Positions 9,396 through 18,313 of a DNA stretch of 64,000 nucleotides are shown here, in pieces. Positions within the stretch are counted from its first letter, which is position 1, and the number at the start of each line of letters is the position of its first letter. Position numbers and translations under genes: made by a program. The stretch covers positions 186,001-250,000 of the forward strand of contig NZ_JAAUVI010000005.1 of NCBI RefSeq assembly GCF_021352225.1, in the 5' to 3' direction. The notes under the pieces were generated by a model. It saw nothing but the letters and a program-made list of their open reading frames with translations. It was not told where the DNA came from and searched no databases. The DNA is from Methylobacterium sp. C25. GTDB taxonomy: Bacteria > Pseudomonadota > Alphaproteobacteria > Rhizobiales > Beijerinckiaceae.

Positions 9396-9413
9396 ATATT
9401 TCTCGATATTTCT
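9396..9413. repeat. Two direct copies of ATATTTCT at 10-bp spacing
   Basis: ATATTTCT occurs at 9396-9403 and again at 9406-9413, one helical turn apart, inside an AT-rich patch about 70-90 bases upstream of the hook-like gene. The spacing would suit cooperative binding of a regulator or DNA bending upstream of that gene's promoter. Confidence 0.4.
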
Positions 9414-9676
9414 AATTGTTTCCATGAACTTGCAGGAAACAGAGACCGGATCGAGAGCGCCAGTTGCCGGCCGTCGTCCAGTCAATTGGTAAACTTGATC
9501 GCTGCCGCAAAGCTTGCGTGCTCGTCGTCGCCGGACGGCACTGTCAGGATCGCACTTTCGCCGATGCATGAGTGTTCGACAGCAGACAGCCGGAGGCCTC
9601 TTCTGAAGTGCTGCGGCCTGCACAGGTCGGATCCGCAATCGCACCCAACTGCCACACTAGGATGAGTGTGGTGGTT

Positions 9677-9708
9677 GGTTCAGGCGTCGGATTTTTGAAG
9701 CCTGAATC
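9677..9708 (-). terminator. Hairpin downstream of metB
   Basis: TTCAGGC (9679-9685) pairs with GCCTGAA (9700-9706) and extends by a G-T and a G-C pair, leaving a 14-base loop. It begins five bases after the metB stop codon on the minus strand. There is no T run after it, so it is a weak terminator candidate. Confidence 0.35.
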
Positions 9709-9713
9709 CGGTC

Positions 9714-10877
9714 TCAACGCGCCTTCGTCGCGTCCAGCGCCCGACCAAGATCAGCCAGAAGATCCTCTTCCGCTTCCAGCCCGACCGAGAGGCGAAGCAA
9801 GCCGTTCGTGATGCCGGCCGTCGCGAGCGCCGCGGCATCCATGGCGGCATGGGTCATGGTCGGCGGGTGCGCGACCAGACTCTCGACCCCGCCGAGCGAC
9901 TCGGCCAGCGTGAAGATCTGCACTGCCCCCACGAACGCGCGGACGGCTTCGAGGCCGCCGGCCAGTTCGAAGCTGAGCATTGCGCCGAAGCCGCCCTGTT
10001 GAGCCTTGGCGAGTTCATGATCCGGATGGCTCGGGAGGCCGGGATAGTGGACTCGCGCGACGGCAGAGCTGGCTTCGAGGAATGCGGCGATAGCGGCGGC
10101 GGTCTTCTGCTGCTGCTCCACACGGACGAAGAGTGTCCGGACGCCGCGCAGCGTCAGGTAGGCGTCGAGGGGCGCTCCCGTGATGCCGATCGTGTTGGCC
10201 CAGGAGGCCAACTCCTCACCCACGGCCTTGTCAGCGGCGACGACCGCACCGCCGATGACGTCGGAATGCCCGTTCAGGAACTTGGTCGTCGAGTGGACGA
10301 CGAGATCGGCGCCGAGGCTGATCGGCTGCTGCAGGGCCGGCGAAAGGAAGGTGTTGTCGACGACGGCCAGGGCTCCGGCCGCCTTCGCCAAAGCGGTCGT
10401 GCGGCGGATGTCGATCACCCGCATCAGAGGGTTGCTGGGCGTCTCGACGAGCAGGATGCGGGGCTTTTGCGCGAGAGCCGCTGCCAAGGCGTCCTCGTCG
10501 GCCTGATCGACGAAGGCGACACGATAATGCCCGCGCTCGGCGCGCATGCTGAGCAGGCGATAGGTGCCGCCATAACAATCATGCGGCGCGACCAGGAGAT
10601 CTCCGGGACGCAGGCTCGACAGGGCGAGTTCGAGGGCCGCCATGCCGCTCGACACCATGACGGCGCGTGCGCCTCCCTCGAGCTTGGCGATGGTGTCAGC
10701 GAGTTGGTCGCGGGTCGGGTTGCCCAGTCGGGAATAGTCGTAAGGGCCGGGCTTCTCGAAGGCAGGAAACTTGAAGGTCGTGGAGAGGTGGATCGGCGAG
10801 ATCACCGCTCCGAAGGCCGTGTCCTGTGCGACGCCATTGGTCGCCGCAACGGTCCGCGCCGCGCGTTCCTTCGACAT
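9714..10877 (-). CDS. metB: Cystathionine gamma-synthase (Cys/Met metabolism PLP enzyme)
   Basis: A 387-residue PLP-dependent enzyme of the Cys/Met metabolism family. The PLP lysine is Lys199 in HSTTKFLNGHSDVIGG. The cofactor-binding SSGMAALELAL (76-86) and ETPSNPLMRVID (145-156) are also present. Gamma-synthase, making cystathionine from an O-acyl-homoserine and cysteine in methionine synthesis, is the most likely role, but gamma-lyase cannot be excluded by eye because the two share nearly all motifs. The start at 10877 has AAAGGA seven bases upstream. It appears to be a single-gene unit. Confidence 0.88.
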   Translation of the reverse strand: MSKERAARTVAATNGVAQDTAFGAVISPIHLSTTFKFPAFEKPGPYDYSRLGNPTRDQLADTIAKLEGGARAVMVSSGMAALELALSSLRPGDLLVAPHDCYGGTYRLLSMRAERGHYRVAFVDQADEDALAAALAQKPRILLVETPSNPLMRVIDIRRTTALAKAAGALAVVDNTFLSPALQQPISLGADLVVHSTTKFLNGHSDVIGGAVVAADKAVGEELASWANTIGITGAPLDAYLTLRGVRTLFVRVEQQQKTAAAIAAFLEASSAVARVHYPGLPSHPDHELAKAQQGGFGAMLSFELAGGLEAVRAFVGAVQIFTLAESLGGVESLVAHPPTMTHAAMDAAALATAGITNGLLRLSVGLEAEEDLLADLGRALDATKAR

Positions 10878-11029
10878 CGGAACGTCCTTTCACTCTGGAA
10901 AAACTGCTCTCGGCGATTCAACCGCCCCGCTGATCGCGTTCTGTAAACAGAACGATTTGGATGCACAACAGGACAGGCGTGCTGGAGCCGCAAGTTTCTT
11001 CGCGAGCCCGAAGCCGGCAGACTGCGAGG

Positions 11030-11893
<864 letters not shown>

Positions 11894-11903
11894 GGCGGCC
11901 TCC

Positions 11904-14324
11904 TCAGGCGCGCAGGGTTGCCCCGGTCTTCTTTGCTACCTCCGCGACGATCTTGGCGCTCACCGCCTCGATTTCGGCATCGGTGAGCGTGCGCTCGGTC
12001 GGCTGGAGCCGCACGGCGACAGCGAGCGACTTCGAGCCCTCCGGAATGCCCGCGCCCTCGTAGATGTCGAACACGTCGACGCCGGTGATGAGCTTCCGCT
12101 CGGCGCCCTGCGCTGCGCGGATAACGTCTGCCGCGGCGACGTCACGGCCGACCACGAAGGCGAAGTCGCGCGACACGGCCTGGAGGTCCGACAGGGCGAG
12201 CGCAGGCTTAACCTTGGTCGGCTTGTACTTCGGCAGCGGCAGCGCATCGAGGGTGATCTCGAAGGCGACGAGAATGCCCTTGAGATCGAGCGCCTTCATC
12301 GCCTTCGGATGGATCTCGCCGAACCAGCCGACGGGATTCTTGGGTCCGAACTGAAGAATCCCAGAGCGGCCAGGATGCAGCCATTCGGGGCCACCGGCCA
12401 CGATCTGCAGGCCGCCCGTCTGGATGCCCAAAGCCGTCAGCAGCGCCAGCGCATCAGCCTTGGCCTCGAAGGCGTCGACGACGGGAAGCGTGCCGCTCCA
12501 GTGCCGGCCGGCGCCTGCGTGTCGGGCGGACCCGCGTCGCACGCCGGCGGCGCGGATCGTCTGGCCCTCGGGCTGATCGGTCTCGAAGCACTGTCCGACC
12601 TCGAACAGCGCGACGTCGCCGTAGCCGCGATCGGCATTGGCCTGGGCGCCGCGCAGCAGGCCCGGGACGAGGCTCGGGCGCATGTCGGAGAGATCGGATG
12701 CGATCGGATTCGCCAAAGCGAGATCCGGCCGGCCGCCACCGAACAGGAGTGCATCCTCGCGCCGGATGAACGACCAGGTCACGGCCTCGAAAAGCCCCCG
12801 GGTGGCCAGAGCGCGCTTGGCGTTGCGGGTGCGGCGCTGGAGCACGGTGAGCTTCGGACCCACCGCGCTCGTCTCCGGCCGCAGCAGGGGCTTCGGCTCG
12901 ATCCGATCGAGACCGGCGATGCGGATGATCTCCTCGACGAGATCGGCCTTGCCTTCGACGTCGGGCCGCCAGGATGGCGTCAGCACGTTTACCCGGTCGC
13001 CGTTGCCGGCGACGTGGAAGCCGAGCGATTCCAGCGTCACCTTCATCTCGGCCCGTGACAGCTCGAGCCCGGCGAGACGCCGGACCTCGGTCCAGGGGAA
13101 GTCGATGACGTGATCGGTCTCGGGTGGCTCACCGGCGATGCTCGTCTGGCTAGCGGTGCCGCCGCAGATGTCGAGGACGAGGCGCGTCGCCGTATCGAGG
13201 CCCGGCAGGGTGAAGGCCGGATCGACGCCGCGCTCGAAGCGGTAGCGCGCATCGGTGATCACGCCGAGGCGGCGGCCGGTGCGCGCGATGTTGCGCGGGT
13301 TCCAGAGCGCGGACTCGATCAGGACGTCGGTGGTGGTCTCGTCGCAGCCGGAGGCCTCGCCCCCGATGATGCCGCCGATCGACTCGACGCCGTTCTGGTC
13401 GGCGATCACCACGGTTTCGGCATCGAGCCTGTGCGTGCGGCCATCGAGTGCCTTCAGCTCCTCGCCCTCGCGAGCCAGGCGAACCGTCAGGCCGCCGGCA
13501 ACCTTCTTCGCGTCGAAGACGTGGAGGGGCCGACCACGGTCGAAGGTCAGGTAGTTGGTGATGTCGACGAGCGCGTTGATCGGGCGCAGCCCAATGGCGC
13601 GCAGGCGCGCCTGCATCCAGTCGGGCGACGGGCCGTTCTTGACCCCGCGCACGAGGCGCAGCGTGAAATAGGGGCAGAGATCGCGGTCCGCCCCCAGCTC
13701 TATGGCGAGCGGCACCGGGCAGACGCCATCCCCACGCAAAGCCGGGAAAACATCGCCCTTGAGGGTGCCGATCCCCGTCGCTGCAAGGTCGCGGGCGATG
13801 CCGTGGATCGAGGCGCAGTCGGAGCGGTTCGGCGTCAGATTGATCTCGATGACCGGATCGTCGAGTCCGGCATAGAGCGCGTAGGGCATGCCAATGGGTG
13901 CGTTGGCCGGCAGATCTAGAATGCCGTCATGATCCTCACCGAGGCCGAGCTCGGCGCCCGAGCAGAGCATGCCGCGGCTCTCGACGCCGCGAATGGTGCC
14001 GACCGACAGCGTGATGTTCTTGCCAGGGACGTAGGTGCCGGGCGGCGCGAAAACCGACTTCATGCCCGCGCGCGCATTCGGCGCGCCGCAGACCACCTGC
14101 AGCGGCGCCCCGTCGCCGGCATCGACCATGCAGACGCGTAGACGGTCAGCATTCGGGTGCTGCTCGGCGCTGATGACGTTGGCGACGACATACGGCTTCA
14201 AGGCCGCCGCCTTGTCCTCGATGCCTTCGACCTCGAGGCCGATCTTGGTCAGCATCTCGGCGATGGCTTCGAGCGACGCCTCGGTGTCGAGGTGGTCCTT
14301 GAGCCAGGAGAGGGTGAATTTCAT
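11904..14324 (-). CDS. pheT: Phenylalanine-tRNA ligase beta subunit
   Basis: The beta subunit of the (alpha-beta)2 enzyme that charges tRNA-Phe. The 806-residue protein has the expected order: an N-terminal [12 protein letters not shown] segment, an OB-fold tRNA-binding domain (about 39-150, with [15 protein letters not shown]), the B3/B4 editing region, a B5 domain (about 405-475), the catalytic-like core and the C-terminal FDX-ACB anticodon-binding domain (about 710-805, with [12 protein letters not shown]). Full length. It lies 71 bases after pheS in the same operon and is followed by the SEC-C gene. Confidence 0.97.
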   Translation of the reverse strand: MKFTLSWLKDHLDTEASLEAIAEMLTKIGLEVEGIEDKAAALKPYVVANVISAEQHPNADRLRVCMVDAGDGAPLQVVCGAPNARAGMKSVFAPPGTYVPGKNITLSVGTIRGVESRGMLCSGAELGLGEDHDGILDLPANAPIGMPYALYAGLDDPVIEINLTPNRSDCASIHGIARDLAATGIGTLKGDVFPALRGDGVCPVPLAIELGADRDLCPYFTLRLVRGVKNGPSPDWMQARLRAIGLRPINALVDITNYLTFDRGRPLHVFDAKKVAGGLTVRLAREGEELKALDGRTHRLDAETVVIADQNGVESIGGIIGGEASGCDETTTDVLIESALWNPRNIARTGRRLGVITDARYRFERGVDPAFTLPGLDTATRLVLDICGGTASQTSIAGEPPETDHVIDFPWTEVRRLAGLELSRAEMKVTLESLGFHVAGNGDRVNVLTPSWRPDVEGKADLVEEIIRIAGLDRIEPKPLLRPETSAVGPKLTVLQRRTRNAKRALATRGLFEAVTWSFIRREDALLFGGGRPDLALANPIASDLSDMRPSLVPGLLRGAQANADRGYGDVALFEVGQCFETDQPEGQTIRAAGVRRGSARHAGAGRHWSGTLPVVDAFEAKADALALLTALGIQTGGLQIVAGGPEWLHPGRSGILQFGPKNPVGWFGEIHPKAMKALDLKGILVAFEITLDALPLPKYKPTKVKPALALSDLQAVSRDFAFVVGRDVAAADVIRAAQGAERKLITGVDVFDIYEGAGIPEGSKSLAVAVRLQPTERTLTDAEIEAVSAKIVAEVAKKTGATLRA

Positions 14325-14395
14325 CGGTGCAGTCTTTCGCGGACGCCAGGGCGGTCCGCCGGGGCTTCAGCCCCGGCCCGTGAGACGATCGTGGC

Positions 14396-15478
14396 TCAGG
14401 CCGTGAGGCCGCCGACGAGGCTCGGCACGTCGAGCGGCCGGAAGCCGTAATGCTCGATCCAGCGCACGTCTGCCTCGAAGAAGGGGCGCAGGTCCGGCAT
14501 GCCGTATTTCAGCATCGCGAGGCGGTCGATGCCCATGCCGAACGCGAAGCCCTGGAACTGATCCGGGTCGAGCCCGCAATTCCTGAGCACGTTCGGGTGG
14601 ACCATGCCGCAGCCGAGAACTTCCAGCCAGTCGGTGCCCTCGCCGAAGCGGATCTCGCCGCCCTTTCGCGAGCACTGGATGTCGACCTCGGCCGACGGCT
14701 CGGTGAAGGGGAAGAACGAAGGCCGGAAGCGCATGCCGACGCTCTCGACCTCGAAGAAGGCGCGGGCGAAGTTCTCCAGCACCCATTTCAGGTTGGCAAT
14801 GTTCGCTTGGCGATCGATGACCAACCCCTCGACCTGATGGAACATCGGCGTATGGGTCTGGTCGGAATCATGCCGGTAGGTACGGCCCGGGATGATCACG
14901 CGGATCGGCGGCTCGACCGAGCGCATCGTGCGGATCTGGACCGGAGAGGTGTGCGTGCGTAGCACCTTGCGGCGGCCAAGATGGTCCGGCGCCAGGAAGA
15001 AGGTGTCGTGCATCTCCCGAGCGGGATGGCCCTCGGGGAAGTTCAGCGCAGTGAAGTTGTATTCGTCGGTCTCGATGTCCGGGCCTTCGGCAACCGAGAA
15101 GCCGAGATCGGCGAAGATCGCGGTGATCTCGTCGATGACCTGGCTGATCGGGTGGATCCGACCGCTGGCCTCCGGCGCCTCGCGCAGAGGCAGCGTGACG
15201 TCGATCCGCTCCGAGGCCAGCCGCGCTTCGAGGGCGGCGCCCTGAAGCGCCTCGCGGCGCGAACCGAGCGCCGTGGTGACGCGGTCGCGCAGGCCGTTGA
15301 TGAGGGGGCCGCGCTCCTTGCGCTCGTCTGGCGTCATCGCGCCGAGCGTCTTCAGGAGCTCGGAGACGCTGCCCTTCTTGCCGAGTGCCGAGACACGGAC
15401 CGCTTCCAGGGCCGCTTCGTCCGGGGCGGTGTCGATCTGGCCCATCAGATCGCGTTCGAGGCTGTCGAGATCGGTCAT
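14396..15478 (-). CDS. pheS: Phenylalanine-tRNA ligase alpha subunit
   Basis: The catalytic subunit of PheRS, a class II synthetase. The 360-residue protein starts with the N-terminal coiled-coil arm (about 1-85), then the class II core with [19 protein letters not shown], motif 2 around [10 protein letters not shown] and motif 3 in [20 protein letters not shown]. Normal length. It follows rplT on the same strand, but a strong rho-independent terminator lies between them, so it has either its own promoter or an attenuation-type link. Confidence 0.97.
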   Translation of the reverse strand: MTDLDSLERDLMGQIDTAPDEAALEAVRVSALGKKGSVSELLKTLGAMTPDERKERGPLINGLRDRVTTALGSRREALQGAALEARLASERIDVTLPLREAPEASGRIHPISQVIDEITAIFADLGFSVAEGPDIETDEYNFTALNFPEGHPAREMHDTFFLAPDHLGRRKVLRTHTSPVQIRTMRSVEPPIRVIIPGRTYRHDSDQTHTPMFHQVEGLVIDRQANIANLKWVLENFARAFFEVESVGMRFRPSFFPFTEPSAEVDIQCSRKGGEIRFGEGTDWLEVLGCGMVHPNVLRNCGLDPDQFQGFAFGMGIDRLAMLKYGMPDLRPFFEADVRWIEHYGFRPLDVPSLVGGLTA

Positions 15479-15545
15479 CTTTTGTCCGAGAGCGGCGGCT
15501 TTCGCGCGCTGCTTTCGCGCTTTGCGCGAAGTCGCGCAAGCGCGG

Positions 15546-15584
15546 CCAAAAAAGAAGGCGCGGCGCTGTCGAGCGCCGCGCCTT
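15546..15584 (-). terminator. Rho-independent terminator after rplT
   Basis: A perfect 13-bp stem (15555-15567 with 15572-15584) closes a four-base loop. Read on the minus strand it is followed by CTTTTTT. It starts 28 bases after the rplT stop codon and precedes pheS by about 70 bases, so it can end rpmI-rplT transcripts or control read-through into pheST. Confidence 0.9.
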
Positions 15585-15612
15585 GTCAGCTCGATGAGCT
15601 CGGCTTGGGAGC

Positions 15613-15990
15613 TCAGGCGGCCTTCTTGGTCTCGGCCGGGAGCGCAGCCTTGGCCTTCTCGACGATGGCGGCAAAGCTCGCCGGCTCGTGGATGGCGATC
15701 TCGGACAGCGCCTTGCGGTCGACCTGGATGCCGGCCAGCGCGAGGGCGTTGATGAAGCGCGAATAGGTCAGGCCATGCTCGCGGACGGCAGCGTTGAGAC
15801 GCTGGATCCAGAGGGCGCGGAAGGTGCGCTTCTTATTCTTACGGTCGCGGTAGGCATACTGCATGCCCTTCTCGACCGCCTGCTTGGCAATGCGGATCGT
15901 ATTCTTGCGGCGGCCATAATAGCCCTTGGCGGCCTTCAGAACCTTCTTGTGCTTCGCGTGACTGGTCACGCCGCGCTTGACGCGGGCCAT
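15613..15990 (-). CDS. rplT: 50S ribosomal protein L20
   Basis: A 125-residue basic ribosomal protein needed early in 50S assembly. The N-terminus [29 protein letters not shown] and the core [20 protein letters not shown] are those of L20. The final residues form a short alanine/lysine tail. A GAGGAG site precedes the start. It forms an operon with rpmI, 49 bases upstream. In many bacteria L20 represses this operon by binding the leader; whether it does so here is not visible. Confidence 0.98.
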   Translation of the reverse strand: MARVKRGVTSHAKHKKVLKAAKGYYGRRKNTIRIAKQAVEKGMQYAYRDRKNKKRTFRALWIQRLNAAVREHGLTYSRFINALALAGIQVDRKALSEIAIHEPASFAAIVEKAKAALPAETKKAA

Positions 15991-16039
15991 GGGAGATCTC
16001 CTCGGATTTCAGAAAAAAGCAGGTTCGCGGGAAGAAGGA

Positions 16040-16243
16040 TCAGCGCTGGTTTGGCAGAAAGTACTTCTTCACGTTGACGGCATCGCCCTCGAACAGGGTC
16101 GTCGTGCCGCGCAGGTTGCGGATCTGCTTGTTCGTCCGCTTGATCATCCCGTGGCGCTTGCCGGCCTGGGCGTACATCACCTTGCCGGTGCCGGTGATCT
16201 TGAAGCGCTTCTTGGCGCCCGATTTCGTCTTCAGCTTGGGCAT
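16040..16243 (-). CDS. rpmI: 50S ribosomal protein L35
   Basis: A 67-residue ribosomal protein starting [22 protein letters not shown], the standard L35 N-terminus. The frame runs further upstream to 16330, but the ATG at 16243 has an AGGAG site and gives the normal length. It is the first gene of the rpmI-rplT pair. infC, usually just upstream, lies about 4.5 kb away on the same strand beyond two rightward genes. Confidence 0.97.
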   Translation of the reverse strand: MPKLKTKSGAKKRFKITGTGKVMYAQAGKRHGMIKRTNKQIRNLRGTTTLFEGDAVNVKKYFLPNQR

Positions 16244-16368
16244 TTGGCTCTCCTGGCGCAAAAGGATGCCGACCGGTGTGACCGGCATTCCTGCGCGAAT
16301 GATGCTTCTGGAAGCAACGGCAACCGCCACGGCAGCCCTAATCGGCCGGGCGGTTCGACGCGGGCCGG

Positions 16369-16397
16369 CTTATGACAGAAAGATTGCAGGGTTTCAA
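16369..16397 (-). promoter_or_regulatory. rpmI: Candidate sigma-70 promoter for rpmI-rplT
   Basis: On the minus strand TTGAAA (16397-16392) is followed after 17 bases by CATAAG (16374-16369). This would give an rpmI leader of about 120 bases. Within it, ATGCCG and CGGCAT arms (about 16266-16288) can pair, which may matter for regulation. Confidence 0.45.
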
Positions 16398-16435
16398 CGC
16401 AGATCAGATCGCGATCGGCGACCGGCTGAATCGGC

Positions 16436-16897
16436 CTAGGCTTGTCCTGCCAGCGCCATGAACGCGTCGAAGCTGCCTGCGGCGTACGACACCCCGTCTT
16501 CACCCGTCTCCTCATGGTCGACGAAAACCACTGCCGGGTTCGCGGGATCGCTGCGAAAATCGAAGGCCCAGTAATTGCCGCCCGTGTCGTCCGCAAACGG
16601 AAACAGCCCCGCCGGATACCGGTCTTCCATGTGCCGAAAGCACTCCTCGACGGTGTAGGACGCATCAGATTTGGACAGGCTATCCGGCGGAAGGACGAGC
16701 AGAAGCACGCCGAAATTGATCTCGCCCTCGTCGGGCAGCACCAGGCCATCGGCGTCGAGTACCTGTCCCTGATGCTCGCGGACGATCTTCCAATAGAGGT
16801 CCGGTAATCGCGCTCCGGCCAGGGCTTCGAGCCTCGCCCGATCGGGCTCGCTCGGCCGTGCGAAGGCCGTCTGCAGATAGCGCTGCCACTCGCTCAT
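16436..16897 (-). CDS. SMI1/KNR4 (SUKH-1) family protein
   Basis: A 153-residue soluble protein resembling the SUKH-1 superfamily. It has an N-terminal helix followed by [20 protein letters not shown], the typical LP..Y......G entry motif, and acidic strands such as [16 protein letters not shown] (about 107-122). SUKH proteins often act as immunity proteins against contact-dependent or polymorphic toxins, but many are housekeeping-like singles. No toxin gene lies beside this one: rpmI is downstream and a glycosyltransferase is divergent. The ATG at 16897 is preferred over an in-frame ATG five codons upstream; neither has a strong ribosome site. Confidence 0.7.
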   Translation of the reverse strand: MSEWQRYLQTAFARPSEPDRARLEALAGARLPDLYWKIVREHQGQVLDADGLVLPDEGEINFGVLLLVLPPDSLSKSDASYTVEECFRHMEDRYPAGLFPFADDTGGNYWAFDFRSDPANPAVVFVDHEETGEDGVSYAAGSFDAFMALAGQA

Positions 16898-17032
16898 CCG
16901 GGAAATCCACACCCAACGGCCAAGCCTGGGGAACCTTAAATCTCAGCCTACGGTTTCGTTCATGTTCGGCTCAGGCCTCGTGCGTAAATTCCCCAGCAAC
17001 ACATCGCTTCGTCCTGTCAAGGAGACGTATTC

Positions 17033-18166
17033 GTGCGCATCGCAATGGTTGCCCCGCTCGCTGAGGCCGTACCGCCCAAGTTCTATGGTGGTACCGAGCG
17101 CGTCGTTTCGTGGATCACAGAAGAACTGGTCCGCCAGGGCCACGACGTGACCCTGTTCGCCAGCGGTGATTCCGAGACCTCGGCCAAGCTCGCTGCTTGC
17201 CATCCGGAGGGTCTGCGCCTTCTCGGCTATCGTGATCACACCGCAGGTCACCTCGCGATGCTGCATCACGTGCATCGCCGGGCTCACGAGTTCGACATCA
17301 TCCACTTCCACATCGATCTCTTGCAGTATCCGATGTTCGAGGATCTTTATCACAAGACCCTCACCACCATGCACGGCCGTCTCGACGTGCCGGACTTCAT
17401 GCCGGTCTACAAGACCTTTACCGGCATGCCGCTGGTGTCGATCTCGGACAACCAGCGCGAGCCGATGCCGGAGGATTCCAACTGGCTGGCCACGATCCAT
17501 CACGGCCTGCCGAAGGAGAATTGCCCGTACTACCCCGAGTCCAAGGGCGGCTACCTCGCCTTCCTCGGCCGCATCTCCCCGGAGAAGCGTCCGGATCGCG
17601 CCATCGAGATGGCGAAGCGTTCGGGCATCCCGCTGAAGATCGCCGCCAAGGTCGACAAGGCTGACCAGGATTACTGGGACGAGGTCATCGAGCCGATGAT
17701 CCATCACCCGCTGATCGAGTACATTGGCGAGATCAACGAGGAGCAGAAGAAGGACTTCCTCGGCAACGCTCTCGCCCTCGCCTTCCCGATCGACTGGCCG
17801 GAGCCTTTCGGCCTGGTGATGATCGAGGCAATGTCGGCCGGCACGCCTGTGATCGCCTTCCGCAACGGCTCGGTTCCCGAGGTGATCAAGGACGGCGTCG
17901 GCGGCTTCGTGGTCGACAACATGGACGACGCGGTTGCTGCCTGCCTCAAGGCCAAGGACCTGCCGCGGGCCGGCGTGCGCAAGCACTTCGAGAGCCAGTT
18001 CACCGCCGAAGTGATGGTCAAGAAGTACGTCGCCGCCTACGAGCAGCTCCTCGCCAACCGCGGCAACGTCGTCGACCTGCCGACCGCCGGGAGCTTCTCG
18101 CCGCAATATGGCGAGGTGAATGGTTCGCCCCGTCCCTCGATCAACGTGGCAGCTCTGCCCGCTTGA
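17033..18166 (+). CDS. Glycosyltransferase family 4 protein
   Basis: A 377-residue GT-B fold retaining glycosyltransferase. The N-terminal domain shows the loop PKFYGGTERVVSWITEEL (15-32). The C-terminal donor-binding domain has LAFLGRISPEKRPDRAIEMA and the GT4 EPFGLVMIEAMSAGTPVI signature (about 263-280). It starts at GTG 17033 with AAGGAG eight bases upstream; no ATG fits. It is followed by a terminator-like hairpin and then a debranching-enzyme-like gene, so the two may act on the same glucan or glucoside. The acceptor is unknown. No signal peptide or membrane segment is seen, so it is cytosolic. Confidence 0.9.
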   Translation: MRIAMVAPLAEAVPPKFYGGTERVVSWITEELVRQGHDVTLFASGDSETSAKLAACHPEGLRLLGYRDHTAGHLAMLHHVHRRAHEFDIIHFHIDLLQYPMFEDLYHKTLTTMHGRLDVPDFMPVYKTFTGMPLVSISDNQREPMPEDSNWLATIHHGLPKENCPYYPESKGGYLAFLGRISPEKRPDRAIEMAKRSGIPLKIAAKVDKADQDYWDEVIEPMIHHPLIEYIGEINEEQKKDFLGNALALAFPIDWPEPFGLVMIEAMSAGTPVIAFRNGSVPEVIKDGVGGFVVDNMDDAVAACLKAKDLPRAGVRKHFESQFTAEVMVKKYVAAYEQLLANRGNVVDLPTAGSFSPQYGEVNGSPRPSINVAALPA

Positions 18167-18173
18167 TGAATTC

Positions 18174-18206
18174 ATCGGCGCCGGCCCCTCGCCGGCGCCG
18201 ATTTAT
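18174..18206 (+). terminator. Hairpin after the GT4 gene
   Basis: A perfect 12-bp stem (18174-18185 with 18191-18202) with a five-base loop, followed by TTTAT. It begins eight bases after the glycosyltransferase stop. The T run is short, so partial read-through into the debranching-like gene is plausible. Confidence 0.6.
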
Positions 18207-18313
18207 CGCCTAACTGACGTGTCCGAACTTGGCCGCCGGTTCACATCGGCGGCCTTTATGATTCGCGCCCCAGCGCGGACAGTCTCGGATCATCGCAGCA
18301 AAGGGCACTCGGC

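Larger units (their letters stand above)
9326..9713. other. Intergenic region between the hook-like gene and metB
   Basis: I see no gene in these 388 bases. The part near the hook-like gene is clearly more AT-rich than its surroundings and contains a phased direct repeat (9396-9413). The part near metB holds an imperfect hairpin (9677-9708). Short frames here have no recognisable product. Confidence 0.6.
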
